A stretch of DNA of 64,000 bases from Globodera rostochiensis (GCA_018350325.1 JAEVLN010000021.1:1054001-1118000); one strand, 5' to 3'. Shown: positions 29,217 to 43,088, numbered from the stretch's first letter. Notes: generated from the letters alone by a model not told the origin. Program-made: numbers and translations.

Positions 29217-30036
29217 GGAAACCAAAAATTATGAATTGTAATAATGCAGTTCAATATACGAAGCCTAAAAAATAAAATAAAATTACATAAATAATTAGAA
29301 AAAATAATATAATATTTATTTAGATATATCACCTCCGGCAAAAAAAAGCAAAGTTAAATTCTTGCTGAATAATAATAAAATTACTTTCTGTAAGAAAAAT
29401 TTGTATGCTGTCAGTTCATTAGATTGAATGGAATAAAAAGCTAATAAATATATAAACATTAAAGCTTTAATAAGGGCAATTTATCCCAAATAATTTTTCA
29501 AATTTTAATTAAAAATTAATGAAATCATATAAAATTAAAAGATTTATGCATTCAAAGATAATGTGTTATAAAAGTCAGCTAATCTAATTCTAAAATATTT
29601 AAATAAATTATTAAAAAAATTAAGAAAATATTTTACAACTCAGAATTAAATGAAAATAATAGCTAGAGAGGATTTATAAAAAATTATTTGCATGCATCTA
29701 AAATATATTGATTGAACTCAAAATTTTATATTCGATTTTAAATTGGTAGAAATATTTTGTTTCTAATTTGTAAGTGCAATACAAATATAAAATAATAAAA
29801 CAAAATAATCTAACTCACTTTACAATATAATAAATTCAAAAATTGATTTTTTTTTTTGTTATTATAGAAAAATTAAAATTTATTTTTTCCATTCTCAGAA
29901 TTAAAAATCTTTTTAATTAATTATTGGATCACGTTAGTAAACAAATTTTAAGTAACATAATTATACTAATTGTATTTCAGACAAAAACAAATCTGGGCAA
30001 CATGAAGATTCAAAATTATAGACCGCCAAAGCGCGA

Positions 30037-30215
30037 AAAAATATAACAAAATCAGGATGATTTATCATATTATATGCAAATGAAATAAAACTAAATTAAT
30101 AATGCAATAATTAATTCAATTAAATAGTTTAGGTCAAATTAAAAAAATGTACATACAAAATTTAACAGTGCCGTTATCGACACAATTTTGAACAACAGAA
30201 AAAAATTTATACAAA
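30037..30215 (+). repeat. Dispersed direct repeat, copy A
   Basis: From ATATAACAAAATCAGGATGA onward, about 180 bp matches 31507-31695 with small indels and substitutions. The GC-richer sequences just upstream (CTGGGCAACATGA and CTGGCCAACATGA) are also related. This suggests a local segmental duplication about 1.47 kb apart. Confidence 0.8.
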
Positions 30216-31506
30216 ATATTATCAAATATCGCCGTGCTTCGACGCCCATTTACTCTTCTGGGCAAATACAAAAATAAAAATACATAACAGAAATAAGCTG
30301 GCATAACTTTAAAAATATTAAAAAAACTTCAAATATAAAAATAAAAACAAAATTTAAAAAGCAAATAAACAAATACGCGAAAGAACAATGATGGGCGTTT
30401 GGAAAAAAGTTGGTTGGAAATGCTTCACCATTCATTATAAGTTAAAAATATAAAATAATAAACATTACCTGTTAAATATTATAAAAAAATAATTCCAATT
30501 GTTCCTTGGCATTCACGTTTATGGCGTTATTGCCTGCCAAAATTTATAAAACTCTGTTTTAAGAATATTTTTATTTGTTGGTGGTGTTTTGGAACTATTA
30601 ATTAAATAACTTTTAATCCATTACCACGAACTGAGTGATAATAGAATGCAAATTCATTTGAAACATTTTATATTTTTCTAAAATATAGTAAAGATGAATT
30701 AAGAATATGTTATATAAATATTATGAGCTGCATGCATATTGATAATTCGACTAAGATCACACGCGATGTTTGATTACGGGATCCATACCATTTGCACTAC
30801 AAGATTAAAAGTTTGGTTAATTGCTAAATTTTGTTTCAAAAACAGGCTGTAATTAAATACATATTACCAATGTCGTGGTTGACTAAAAAGTGAAAAGTTT
30901 AGCAACTCAAGTATGCGATAGTAGCAATATCTCAAAATGATTATTCGAAAAAAGCAAGCATTGCCAACTACAAGCCATTCAAAAGTTTATATTATAAAGA
31001 TAATTGATCAACAAAAAACTATAGAGCCAACAGGAATTATATCGTTTAAAGTTAAAACATTGCTTATAATGTTATCCACTAAAAAAATTTATACATTGTG
31101 TTAATTACCCAAATGTGAGCCGAAAACAAGAAATTGAGATTTTAATCAATTAATTTAATGGTCAAAAAAGAATACGTTAACAAAAATTTAAATAATAATG
31201 GGATTTCAAGTAAGAAAATGTTTTATTAACCTCTTATGTGCGTGAATTGAAATAATTAATCGAGATAAAATTTTTTATTTTTTAATATTTGCTTATCAAA
31301 CATCTTATAGAAATATATAACCAATTAAGGCAAAAAAAAAGTATACCAAATAAAAAATAATTTTTTAAAATTCAAAGTTTATTATCCCCGTGCAGAACAA
31401 TTCTGGCCAACATGAGTCGAGACAAGAATTTGTAACAGTGGCAAGACAACAATTATTGAAATATTAAAAAATAAAACGAACAATAAAATTTATTTTTATG
31501 TTAATT

Positions 31507-31695
31507 AAAAATATAACAAAATCAGGATGATTTACTATATTATATGTAAATGAAATAAAACTAAATTAATAATGCAAAAAATTAATTAATTTAATTAAAT
31601 AGTTCAGTTCAAATTAAAAAAATGTACAAAATTTAACAGATGCGCCGTTTTCGAAACAATTTTGAACACAAAGAAAACTTTATACAAATATTATT
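31507..31695 (+). repeat. Dispersed direct repeat, copy B
   Basis: This is the partner of 30037-30215 in the same orientation. The island upstream of this copy (about 31395-31470) is a different open frame following GTGCAG, so only part of the unit is shared. Confidence 0.8.
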
Positions 31696-33900
31696 AAATT
31701 AGTTTTGCATTAATAATTATTGTTTATTATTTAGTTTTTGTTTTAATTTTTGTGCCATAATTAAAAAAATGATTTGCATATTGAATTTGGCTTAATACAC
31801 TTTAAGTTTTATTACTTTTTTGTTCACAAAAAACGATAATCACACGAGTGTTGTATTTTTTGTTGCATAATATTTGGTCCTCATCTCAAAAAATATTTTA
31901 AATATATACATTAACTGATATGATATTTATTTTTTATGTGCATAAATAAGTTAATATAAATTATTTTAAAATTATTGGAATTTTTTGTACGTAGTGTAAA
32001 ATTTGGGTAATTAAATTTAACGGTATTATTTCTCGAGATATATATATACACTGCAACATCACAAACAACTTTAAATTTATAAAATACAATTAGCATTTAA
32101 AATTTTTAAAAATTAACAAATTTCTGAATGAAATTAATTTTTGTCATTTGGTTATGCGTTTTAAAAAAATGTTAATTTTATCTTTGTATGACTTTTAATT
32201 TTTGAGTTGTCATTCCAGTTGCATCTTTCGCATTAGCAATTTGCTCACTTTATTTATAAAAAAAATATTAAATAATCTTAACAATATCCATCGACGCTTT
32301 GAATCTGTTTATTTGAATTGAACTTTTAAGATTTATTTTGTTTGAAATTTATGATTTGCCATTTATTTTAATCTGATGAATAATTTTTATTGTTATTTGA
32401 TAAAATATAAATTTATTCAATTTATATGATCAATATTCTGTGCCACAAATATTTAGACTTTTTACAAAGGTAAAACAGTTGAATAATTAAAACAAGTTTA
32501 CAAATAATTTACTAGGTATACTATTTTAAAATTAAAAAACCATTTTCCCAAAATTACAAATTGAAATAGTAATCCGTTCTATAAATTCAATAGACAGATA
32601 TTTTTATTGCAAGAAACGACCAATCACACAAACGTCCTGAAAAATAAATTCATAAGTAAGAAAAAGCATCTTTTGTTCTATCTCTTCTTCTAATTAAAAG
32701 AACATCTTTACACAACAACAAAAAAAATATTCGTAGAATATTAGTTAAATTAAACATTATTTTGTACGTATAAAAAGCTCTTACGTTAAGTGATCTTCAC
32801 ATCAAATTTAATCAACAACTATTTTATAATTACCAATTTTGAAATAAATAAGCTAAAACTTATCGTTTAAAGGTTAAGGTTATCTATACTCAAGTACTTT
32901 TAAAACACATGTTTATTGATTTAAAGCAGAAACTATGCTGACTGACTGATAATCTGCACTCTCAACCGATTGCGGACGTCTCTGTTTTAGCAAAAAGCAT
33001 GCTACTTCAAAGATGTTAAAAAGTTCAAATAACACATAAAATGCAACGATAAACGAGAATAAAATAAATTACAAAATAACAAATTCTATGGAGGAAGAAA
33101 GAATTCAGGTGGGCCTCACCTTAGGCGCGCGATATTATAATCGTAACTTGAAACTTAAGTAACTAATTTCATAATTAAAATAAATATTTTATGAGACGTG
33201 TTTATCATATAAATGATTCTAATTTTAATTGTAAGTTTTTCCGCTAGGCAAAATTTCCAGCAAAAAGTAATTCTTGAAATTAAATATGGAAAATCGGAGA
33301 AGGAAAAAACCCTGAATTTGAAATAATTGTTATAAAACAAAATAGTGAGATACCGAAAGCAAAAAAATAATATTCGAAAAGACGCAGAGTTTGATATAAA
33401 TCTCGGTTATAATTGGTCAGAGTATTTACTAATTTATTTTAAACAGCCGCATTAGTGATAATAATACTATTAAACAACAAATAGAATGAAAATCTATTAA
33501 AGCTAAAAAAGTTAAATAGTTGGAAGGTTGTATTAGAAAACATTGGCAGGCTATTTAAACCTACCAAACTTTGAAGTCGAAATTATTGCATTTTATTCAA
33601 AAATTTTGAAAAATATATTAAATTTACGTAGTTTAGTTTATTCTGGCGATGTTTTTTTTCATAGTATTTTATCATTTAAAACAATTAAGTATTTTAGAGT
33701 TTTTGAAACAGTTAATTTTAAATTAATTTTCAATTAAATTTTTTCAAATAAACGTTTTATAAAAATATATGTTTAAAAAAGTTTATCATCGACATATATA
33801 TCAACTAAATTTTTTATATTTGACACTACCATTATATAAATAAACAAATATTCTATTGTTTACCAATTTTTCAAACGTATTATTTGAATGTCTTGTGCAG

Positions 33901-33958
33901 GCAAGGCTGCAATCAGCCGATTTTGACGTCCATGTTTTCTCGGTCGAAGTAGGAGCGG
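33901..33958 (+). CDS. Candidate internal exon, 58 nt
   Basis: CTTGTGCAG directly precedes it and GTAATT directly follows, so both splice sites are good. The frame across it is open and reads ARLQSADFDVHVFSVEVGA. The surrounding 200 bp on each side is very AT-rich. It is one of the cleaner exon candidates here, although the family is not recognised. Confidence 0.45.
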
Positions 33959-34907
33959 GTAATTCTTCGTCGGATATTATATTTTTATTCCATGTTTTTT
34001 AACATAAAATATTTTATTTTAAAATATTTTACTTAATGTATACTTTTCTTGAATTTTTGCTATATTATTAATTATTCGCATAACAATTATTATTACATCA
34101 CAATGTATGCCCGGATTTATTTTTTATTTTTAAATGCTTTGTTTATCATTTATTTTGTTTTTTTGTGCACATGTTTTTTATAACAAAAAGTTACTGTTAT
34201 TTCAAAATATTTGAACGGAATTAAAAATATTTGGGAACTTCTTTGAGGGTCAGCGAGCGCCAAACATCATATGAACAATTATATTTAAGATATTTTAAAA
34301 TCTTCTTATAAATCGAGTTCTTGAAAATATTAATAAATCAATTAAAGCAAAATGCAAAATTTGCTTAATTTTTTTTGACGTTTTCAATTAAAATGGTGTG
34401 AAAATTAATACAATAAATAATAGTTTATGAATGTTAAAATAATATGAATAATTAATTAACAGACAACAACAAAACCAAAGTACTTTGTCAGTCGAACCAG
34501 CATTGGTCTATTCGGGCAAAATCTATTTCCGCCAACTAGATGATCTGCAATCCAAAAAAAGATGAAAATGATTTTGTTACAATTTAACCAAATTGCTAAT
34601 GCTAAACGTTCTTTAAAATAAAAATAATAAATTGTACAAGTTATAAAATAATAAAAAAATTTTGATTAAAATTGGAAGCTAAGAAAATATCAAATAATTA
34701 TAAACATAAGCTAAATCTAAAATAAGATTTTTGATTCTTCATAAAAACGACAACTCCCAAAACATTTGATTTTTAATGATACATAATGATCAAAACCTTT
34801 AAAAAGGCGCAACAAAATTTAAAATAATTTCTAAATAGTGCGAACCGTTTAAAAATTCAATTAAATATCCAAAGCCTTTTTTTTAAGCAAGACAAAAATA
34901 AAAACCA

Positions 34908-35003
34908 CTGTACCCACGGTTGACAAACAAAGACTTACAACGAGGCGTGAGAAGCCAGAATGTTATCATCAGTGACACGGGGGAACGGGAAACAGAATTC
35001 TAA
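34908..35003 (+). CDS. Candidate terminal exon, 31 codons
   Basis: This plus-strand frame is open to TAA 35001-35003, rich in charged residues and containing LTNKDLQRGVRSQNVIIS. It lies in the same orientation as the neighbouring islands. No acceptor could be fixed. Confidence 0.3.
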   Translation: MYPRLTNKDLQRGVRSQNVIISDTGERETEF

Positions 35004-35439
35004 TGCAAGACATAAATAATGTTATTCAATTCAGCCTATATGTATGTAAATGAAATATTATTAAAATTAAATTATTATTATTGGCTTACAATAATGTATA
35101 TGAAAAGATTATAAAGGAAAATAGCAAGATTTTAAAACTATAACAAATTGGTTAACTCGTGTGATGAAATAGAGAGAATTTTGCGATTGGCTGGTGAACT
35201 GCACGCACGTATTCAATGACGAACCAACTTTGACAATTGAATAATTTAAAGGATCGACTCAATTAAATTCGACAATTAAATCATATATTTGAGCCGCATT
35301 TAATGAATTCTGCTGCAAAAATTAATAATTAAAGGTATATTTTATTTTTATGCATTTTTATTTAAAAATAAATATTTCATATTTAAATGTTTCGTAATTT
35401 TTTTATTAGTGATTTTTATCAAAATTTATTTTTACTCCC

Positions 35440-36000
35440 ATTTGTAGTAATTTTGTTAAGTTGACTTTTCCCTGTGGACTTTTCCCTTTAAATTGCTCAA
35501 TATGGTATTCTGTTTGGATCTTTTGTCTCCCCAAAATTATTGGTAATGTTTTTTCTCCCCCGTTTTCATCTCTCACGTCTCTCTTCTTCGGACTCAGGAC
35601 AAATTTGATATTTTCTGTAAGCGGAGGAATAAATAATCTAACGCTGTTATTGATTAAAGTGCGAACCCGAACGGGCAAATTCCTACCCCCCCCCATCCCG
35701 GTTCTATTTCGGACCCGACAGCACTAAATTCTTTTATTTACTATTTGGCGCTCCTGGGACAGAACAGGTTAGCATCATCGGTGGTGCTGAAGTTAGATCG
35801 GGGTAAATAGGAGGAATTTTGGAGTGGAAAAGACCAAGAAGTGAGGCAACAGCGGCAAATATCGATCTCTGGGTGAGACGATACTAGAAAGGTTGCATTT
35901 TTTGGATAATTTCGTGGGTTCAACTTTGACAGAATCGATTAAACTGCAGGTATCAGATTAGACTAGAAAATCGGTCAGAGCACTCTGGGCAGGAATGATG
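35440..36000. other. GC-elevated block, possible LTR or leader remnant
   Basis: This is the longest GC-elevated block in the AT-rich region. A TGGCGCTCCTGGGAC sequence at about 35755 resembles a primer-binding site, so the left part could be an old LTR on the plus strand. A 96-codon minus-strand frame (35406-35696) is also open and rich in Lys/Arg. No second LTR and no pol was found. Confidence 0.25.
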
Positions 36001-38261
36001 ATGTAGCAAAATGTTAAAAAAGCAAAAACTAAATGAATAAGTTGAACACTTAAACTAAAACATATGGTCCTGGTCTACCGGATTCCACAACACAGAATTT
36101 CAGCTCGGGTTTTGTGTGCTCTATGATAAGAAAGTTTAGGGCTTACAGATATAATTAAGGAAACAAATTTGACTCGCCACATAAAAATTAAAATAAAAAA
36201 AGTAGCGCAAAATCTTTATGAAGCTGAGACATGTTTTGACACAAAATACAGTATAAAATCATTTGTTTCATAATTGATGATTAATTTAAAACTACAAAGG
36301 CCTCCGGACCCATCTTGAAATTTAGATTCTTCTGGTTAAAGAAAAACAACCCAATTATCTTCGATATTGTTTTACAGATTAAATATACTCCAGTGATCCG
36401 CGAAAGATGATAACGATACGCGATCAAACAATCTGGCATAAAATAAAATTAAATTAAAAAAATTATTCTTGGAGTATAGCTTTATAAAAGTAAAACCCAT
36501 ACAAAATGAAAAATCTGAATAATCTAATAATTTATTAATTTCGAAAATTGAATATAACCTCTGAATCGTTGGAAAAATTAATATTAACAATTAACTTTAT
36601 TGGCTAGAGAAAAATTAATAGTAATATAATTAGCTTTGGATGGCATCCAACTCAGCTCAACGCCTCAACGCAGGGCTAATTTTGTAACCCTATAACACTT
36701 ACGTTTTATAGTTCACAAAAAATCGTATCCTGCCCAAATGTAAACAGTTAACCCCAATGTGATCGAGAAGATCAGACTTAAGGCGCGTCCTTCAAATAAA
36801 TTTAACGCCGGCCGTCACTTCATTTAATAAAATGATAACGCGAAATGGGCGCCTGCTAAATTGTAAATAAATAAACAGATATTTTTTAATTTTTTTGCCT
36901 GAATTGACTTTTCTTCGAAATAATTTCTAATCAACACACTAACATATACATCACTTTTAAATTTATTGAAATGCCACAAATAAGAGTCGCTGTTTTTGAA
37001 GCGTTTTATAAATTCATCAAAGCCAAGTAACATTAATATAATCACAATTAATTTTTGCTAAAATTACAACGCTGTTTTTCCACATTAAAGTAAAAATGAC
37101 GAAATTAGTTAAAATTGTTTATCATATGTACAATAATATTATTTAAATAAAAATTGATTCAAATACAACGAACATCCTCTCGAAGTTAAAAAACTCGTTA
37201 AAATAGAATAAAATGTATATTTAAACACTAAACACAAATTTTTGTAATAAATAATTATTGCAAATTTTATACCGAATCATTAAATGTCAATTTTAATTTA
37301 TAATTGATTATTAAAACAAATACCATATAAAAGGGCAGTATTATCGACAGTAATAAAAATAAATTAAAAAGGACAAAAATGTATAAATGCAAATCGCGAT
37401 CTATGATGTAGATCTCAAAATAAAATAAAAATGAACTCAAATAAAGCAACATAAAATTTGTATGTATTAAATAAATGATTTTTTGCTCAAAATAAAAGAA
37501 TAAAGTTTTTTTATAATATAATAAAACACAAAATCCAGTTAATATTCAATCACCCACATAAAATTTCATTTAAGAATATCGATCATATTATTTTATTTAG
37601 AAATAACCCAAACTGCTAGCTTTTTTTAAACATTTTACTTATGTAGCAGTCATTCGATATAATTGCGGTAAATTAACAAAGATCTGGCTATCTAAAATAA
37701 ACACTTATATGTATTTGGTTTAAAAATTACATAAAAATAACTTTAACACGAAAAAGAGAAGTTATGGCCCTTTTTAACATGATCCCTTACGAAAAAATAT
37801 AATCTTTCTATTTCTATTGTCTAATTCCGAACTCATATTTAAATAAGCTGAAATAAAAATAGATTTTAATAAGAAGAAAAACCAAATATAATCAAACGTG
37901 GTACTAAAAAAGTTAAGTGCTTGAAAATAAACACAGATAAATAAAATACATTTAATTATCAATTAAATTTGAATTTGCCACCCGAGAGCCGGTGAAATAA
38001 AAGAGAAGATAGAAGGCGCCTCGAGGACGTCAATAGTCACGGAGGCGTGCCTTTAAATAACAAACCAATCACAAATATCTAATAAATCAAAGAGCGATGA
38101 AAAGAGTAGCTAGGAAAACGGTCATTTTTGGAAAATAAAATCTTATTAAAATAAGCTTTCACAGCAGACATAACTTTTTAATAAAATAACAACATTATAT
38201 AAAAACTTCTATTTATGAATCGGTAATTGAAGCATTAAAATTTATTAAAAGCTTTTTTTAG

Positions 38262-38294
38262 ATTAGCCACATTCGCTTCAACAAATCTAAAGAG
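38262..38294 (+). CDS. Candidate 33-nt micro-exon
   Basis: The block has TTTTTTTAG before it and GTAATA after it, is exactly eleven codons long, and reads ISHIRFNKSKE without a stop. Both splice sites fit nematode consensus. Its very short length makes chance a real possibility. Confidence 0.35.
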
Positions 38295-39108
38295 GTAATA
38301 TCGCAAAGCTTGCGAAGCGTTATAAACATATAAAAAAAGTTCAACTATTTAATTAAAACTCCAGTCAATAAACCTTAACAAAAATTGCAATTTCATTAAC
38401 TATATATTGAAAATATTTATTTTTTGCTTTAAGGCAATTTTTACTTTGCTTCTTCTATTCTTCGTCTTCATCAAAAACAGTTGCAATGAAGTTATCTGAA
38501 AATAAAACTTTAAAAAAGTTCGTGCCAGCAATTATAATAATAAATAAAAATAAAAACACTTACAACAACGTTAACTTTTATTTCTCTAAAAATTACAATT
38601 AAAGTTTTTACAATACATATTTAGAAAACATTAAAATGAATCCTTTTCGAAGAGAGGGAAACCATAAACACTTAAAACGAACTTAGTAATTCACTTCATA
38701 AGCTTAAATAAATTATTAAAATGACGTCTTTGTCAAATTCGTAACTATAGTGTGGAAGAGAAATTAAGGAATGCATTGAAATATGGTAATTAAGCGTACG
38801 CCCTAATTTAATCATTGGGTTTTTTAGTTAAGTTACAGTTGTGGACGACGTATTCGTTCGGATTTATGGTCACGGCGCTAAAAATTTCTATTTATTATTA
38901 AGCAAAAAAATAGCAGATTATCAGTTCAAACTAAGTACAGTTTATCAATTTACACTTTGTTTATCGTCGTTTATCGCGTCGTTCTCGTGGAACAGGAACC
39001 AAGCAGATGTAAAATAAAATGACTCAATGCTTAGACTTGGAACCTAATTTTGGATTATTTTTTAAATTATTTATTTATTGTTTAAATTATTTGTTTAGAA
39101 GTTTGTAG

Positions 39109-39980
39109 TAGAGCCCGGCGGGAACGGGATTCCCGCGGGAAAAGTACGGGAATCCCGGTCCCGTTCCCGTCTTTTTCGCCGGGCGGGATTTTTTACGGGA
39201 ACGGGAAAAAGACGGGATTCCCGTTCGGGATTCCCGTCCCGTTCTTTTTGAAAACCCCGTTCCCGTTCCCGTTCCCGGAAATTTTATTTCAGTATTTTTC
39301 CCGTTCCCGTTTATTTTTCTTGGCGAAATGTTTTCAAAAATTTAACAATTTTGTACCAATTTTCATCACAAAAATGCTTAAATTTCAAAATTTTTTAACG
39401 GCGGCGCCTATCGGCACCGCCGAACCCACCCAAAATGTGCCATATTCTGTTGGTTTCTGATTTTCTGAATCAATTAAGATTTCAAAAGCTTAAAAAAACT
39501 TCCGTATTTTTAAGATTTTGGTAGCAAATCTCTTATCAAATTGAGCAAAAAATGCAAATTTTTCTCGGCGGCGCCTATCGGCACCGCCGACCCTCCCCCC
39601 CCCCTCCACCTCGAGAAAAGAAATTCTCAAAAATTTGAATTTTGAAAAATTCGCAAATCGGAAAAAATTCGAAAATTTTGAGCAATTTTCTTAACAAAAA
39701 TGTTTTAAAAATTTTCCGACGGCGCCTATCGGCGTTGTCGGACCCTCCAATTGTATATCAGAAATTTATCTCAAAGTGCCCGCCAAAATAATTTCGAAAA
39801 ATTCTTAGTTTAAAAATTTTCAAAATTTTTCCCGTTCCCGCGGGATTCCCGTTAAAAATTGAACGGGATTTCTACGGGAACGGGAAAAAGACGGGATTCC
39901 CGTTCGGGATTCCCGTCCCGTTCTTTTTGAAAACCCCGTTCCCGTTCCCGTTCCCGGAAATTTTTTTTTACCGGGCTCTA
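39109..39980. mobile_element. 872-bp hAT-type MITE with CCCGTT-rich ends
   Basis: The terminal repeats TAGAGCCCGG and CCGGGCTCTA are flanked by a perfect 8-bp duplication GTTTGTAG (39101-39108 and 39981-39988). Subterminal regions are packed with CCCGTT/AACGGG motifs. A 91-bp direct repeat (39195-39285 and 39874-39964) is identical at both ends. The centre holds three copies of the GC hairpin module (39400-39421, 39567-39588 and 39718-39739). There is no transposase, so it would be mobilised in trans. Confidence 0.9.
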
Positions 39981-39988
39981 GTTTGTAG

Positions 39989-41188
39989 CTACATATTTTT
40001 GTTATTTCTTTATTGTTTGAAAATATATTTTTGATTTGCTGTTTTTAAATTTATTTGTTTTATTCATTAATTATTTATTAATATATTGTCGGCTTCCTGT
40101 TGATATTTTTTGGTTGTAGGTCCGTCGCCATTCGTATATATATTATAATTAATAATTTTGTTGAATAAGCCGCCGCTTCTTGTCAATAATGAATAGCATT
40201 TATATAGACTTGATAAACTATTTATTTTGTTGTATCGTGATTAGGTTTGTTTTAGAATTGCTGTAATTTAAGCCTTCCCACAAAACAATTGTCAATGGGA
40301 TAAGATTTATTAACATTTAAATTCATAGTGTAATTTACAGTTTTAATATATGCTTTAGGATTATTATTTGAAAAATCCAACTAATTAACATTTATCTTTG
40401 TGCAAATTCAGTTAATTTATTTTTAGTTTTAAAGCGTTTACTTTATATTATTTATTAATTGTCTTTAGCTTAATTGCCATCTCTTGAAATATCGCAAATA
40501 TTCACTGTCTAGCTTCGTTTACTGATTCAAACGTATTTTTGTAAGAGAAACATTAAATCGCCGACGATCCATTAAAGTGGTTAAAAAATAGAACTTATAT
40601 TATATAAAAAATAAATCAGATTGGAAAAAATATTTTAACCAACTTCTTAAAGAAGAAAACCCAACAGAAAAAATCATATTTATATAAAGTATAGTGTTGG
40701 TAAAACTTGTGAAGAAAACTGACAGACATTCAACAGAAATATGAATACTCAAGTATAGATAAAGAATAAAGAAATTAAAAAATTGAATTTAAAGGCACGT
40801 CACATTGGAATCATAAAGATTTGGAAGATGAACAAGTTTTGAGACAACAGCCAATTTGTTATACTTATAAACACAAACCTCATTAAGGTGTTACTGATCA
40901 TTTTCGGTGGCTTAAATATATAATCAAATAATAAAGCGAAAAAGAAGTCGCATCCAAATTATTAAATAAAGCAATTAAACGCGTAAAGAAAGAATAATAC
41001 AATAAACATAACTTGCGGACGTATGATAAAACAGGATTCGATTACACATAGCCGACAGTATCACTTAATGAACGCGAAAATTTGTGAGCAATTCAACTAA
41101 TTAAATTTAAAGCTATAAAACGAACGGGTATATTTTAATTTAATCAAAAGACAAAATTACATCGAACTGCTCCTTCCCAAAACACAAT
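39989..41188. other. AT-rich, nothing recognised
   Basis: About 1.2 kb of A/T-rich sequence has no ORF, no strong island and no repeat that I could match elsewhere in the window. Confidence 0.6.
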
Positions 41189-41641
41189 CAAAGGAAGGTA
41201 TTCGAGTGTCCGTGGCATTTCGGAATGAAACTTGGTGGCCATATAGAATACCCCTTGGTTTTTAACAAATATGATACCCATTTTTGCGAAATGAGCCAGA
41301 GTGCCGAGATACGGCGTGCCAAAGTTAAGTTCTGTGCATAAATATTTATTTAATACACTTGTTTTGTTGGCGTCGATGGCGCAGTGACTGTGCTCTGTCG
41401 GGATTTGAACCTGCGGGGGCAAAAAGCGAGCCCAGAGCACAGTCACTGCGCCATAGACGCCAACAAAACAAGCGTATTAAATAAAATATTTATGCACAGA
41501 ACTTAAACTTTGGCACGCCATATCTCGGCACTCTGGCTCATTTCGCAAAAATGGATATCATATTTGTTAAAAACCCAGGGGTATTCTATGGCCACCAAGT
41601 TTCATTCCAAAATGCCACGGACACTCGAATACCTTCCTTTG
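41189..41641. repeat. 453-bp near-perfect palindrome (fold-back element)
   Basis: Arms of about 209 bp (41189-41397 and 41433-41641) are inverted copies with few mismatches, separated by 35 nt. The outer ends are CAAAGGAAGGT and ACCTTCCTTTG. The inner arm and loop contain TGGCGCAGTGACTG and, on the minus strand, CAGGTTCAAATCCCG. These resemble the A and B boxes of a Pol III promoter. A transcript would form a long hairpin. Clear target duplications were not found. Confidence 0.9.
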
Positions 41642-42848
41642 TAAGTATGAAATTGTTTGATCTTTCGAAATTCAAATAATTTCAGCAACCATCTTGAACT
41701 AACCAACAAAAATTACAAATTTTGAATTCTTTTAAGTTTATCCATTTAAATTATTTATCATATATTTTATTCGTTCTAAATTTTGCCTTGACTTTTCTTC
41801 ACGCTGGTTGCGATATAGGTCAAATAATTTCGTCAAATTATTTTTGTTGGGAAATAAATTAAATATTTATAGTATTTTTTGATTATTTTTGTTACTTAAA
41901 ATACATTAGATTTTTTTCGCAAGTTTGATAATATTATTTTATTTTTTTTAAATAATTCAAAATTGAAATTTAAATATTTTGTAAAAGTTGATTAATAAAA
42001 CTTTGTAGTCACGCCTAATCTTTCATCCATAAGTTATAATTTAATTTTTTTTTATTTGATTACATAAGTTTTTTTTGAGATTATTATTTAATTAAAGCCT
42101 GTAGTTTTCACAAACATACGTATGTTTCTAAAATAATAAACACTACATCAGAATTTTGGCGTTTTTGTTTACGGAGTCCGCTTTAATTTACGGTTTTAGC
42201 CTTTGGAACTTATTGGTTTGCTTCTTCTTCAAGCATTTATCTACTATTTTAGATTTTTTTATAACGATGAAGATGGCTCATCAAACAGGGTCAAAATTAT
42301 CTTATGTTGAAAACTGTTTGTATTTAATATTGATTTTTTTCATATACCCACGGGTCGACAGCTTTGCTCTTTTATTTTAGTATTAAATTGTTGATTTTTT
42401 TCACAGCTCTACATAGTGGTAATTGAATTTTATTCTCTTTATTGCAGAGCTATTTGCTTTTATTGCTTTGTTTGTCGACGGAAAAAGACCACTTCATTTA
42501 CAGTTTAATATTTGCAAATTTATTTTTGCTTAATATTTTGCGGGTTTGAAATAAAGGTCCAACTTTTTATGTTTTTTTATTTATTGATTTTTTCAAAAAA
42601 TATTTTGATTACATTTTATTGTTTTTATTATTTTTGTTTAATTTATAAACCGCAATAATTATTTTATACTTTTGTTTTTTCATTTCTCTCTTGAATTCCA
42701 AAAGACTTAAAACATGCATAGCTTTATCGGTGAGCTCCCAACACATCTTTTGCCCGGTCGGGCTTCACCAACCAAATTTTAATAAATAATGTCATAAAAA
42801 TTCTTATAATTTTTTTTATTGAATTGAATTTTTTACGTACTGATCTTT

Positions 42849-43088
42849 TTAAATAACTGTTATTAAATTTTCGATTTTGTCAGGCTTTAAGCCGAAAGCT
42901 GCGCAATATTCGACATGCGACAGCTGCACATATATGCCGTCAAACGCAGCGCTGTGCGCTGCACGGCCAACTGCGTCCCCCTCGTGGGTGATCAGGCAAG
43001 TGTCGCGCCAATTGCCAACCATTCTGTGTTGAGCTTTACAATGGTCTACAAAAACTCTGCATGCTTTTTTGTTTGTTTTGACAGGCAT
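42849..43088 (-). CDS. Hypothetical ORF or exon, 79 codons
   Basis: This starts at ATG 43086-43088 and ends TAA. It is markedly GC-richer than its surroundings. The middle is Cys/His-rich (DHCKAQH, GNWRDTCL, HVEYCAAFG). No family is recognised. The plus strand of the same block is also open and sits between TTTTGTCAG (ending at 42883) and a CAG-GCAAGT minor donor, so the coding strand is uncertain. Confidence 0.35.
   Translation of the reverse strand: MPVKTNKKACRVFVDHCKAQHRMVGNWRDTCLITHEGDAVGRAAHSAAFDGIYVQLSHVEYCAAFGLKPDKIENLITVI

Larger units (their letters stand above)
25760..39100. other. Long AT-rich region, possible long introns
   Basis: About 13 kb has no ORF above roughly 100 codons. 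It is mainly low-complexity A/T sequence. GC-richer islands of 35-110 bp occur every few hundred bases, mostly open on the plus strand between 26.9 and 38.3 kb. The better ones are listed separately. Others lie near 28440, 28690-28765, 30235-30280, 30745-30850, 33090-33165, 34490-34555, 35165-35220, 36645-36695 and 38015-38060. The pattern suits one or more genes with small exons and large introns, but it is unproven. Confidence 0.35.

Noticed and set aside
35406..35923. LTR retroelement fragment or host gene in the GC-elevated block
   Set aside because: A TGGCGCTCC primer-like site is suggestive, but no LTR pair, target duplication or pol could be found. It is kept only as a low-confidence note.
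41144..41446. 100-codon minus-strand ORF
   Set aside because: It covers one arm of the palindrome plus flank and has no independent support.
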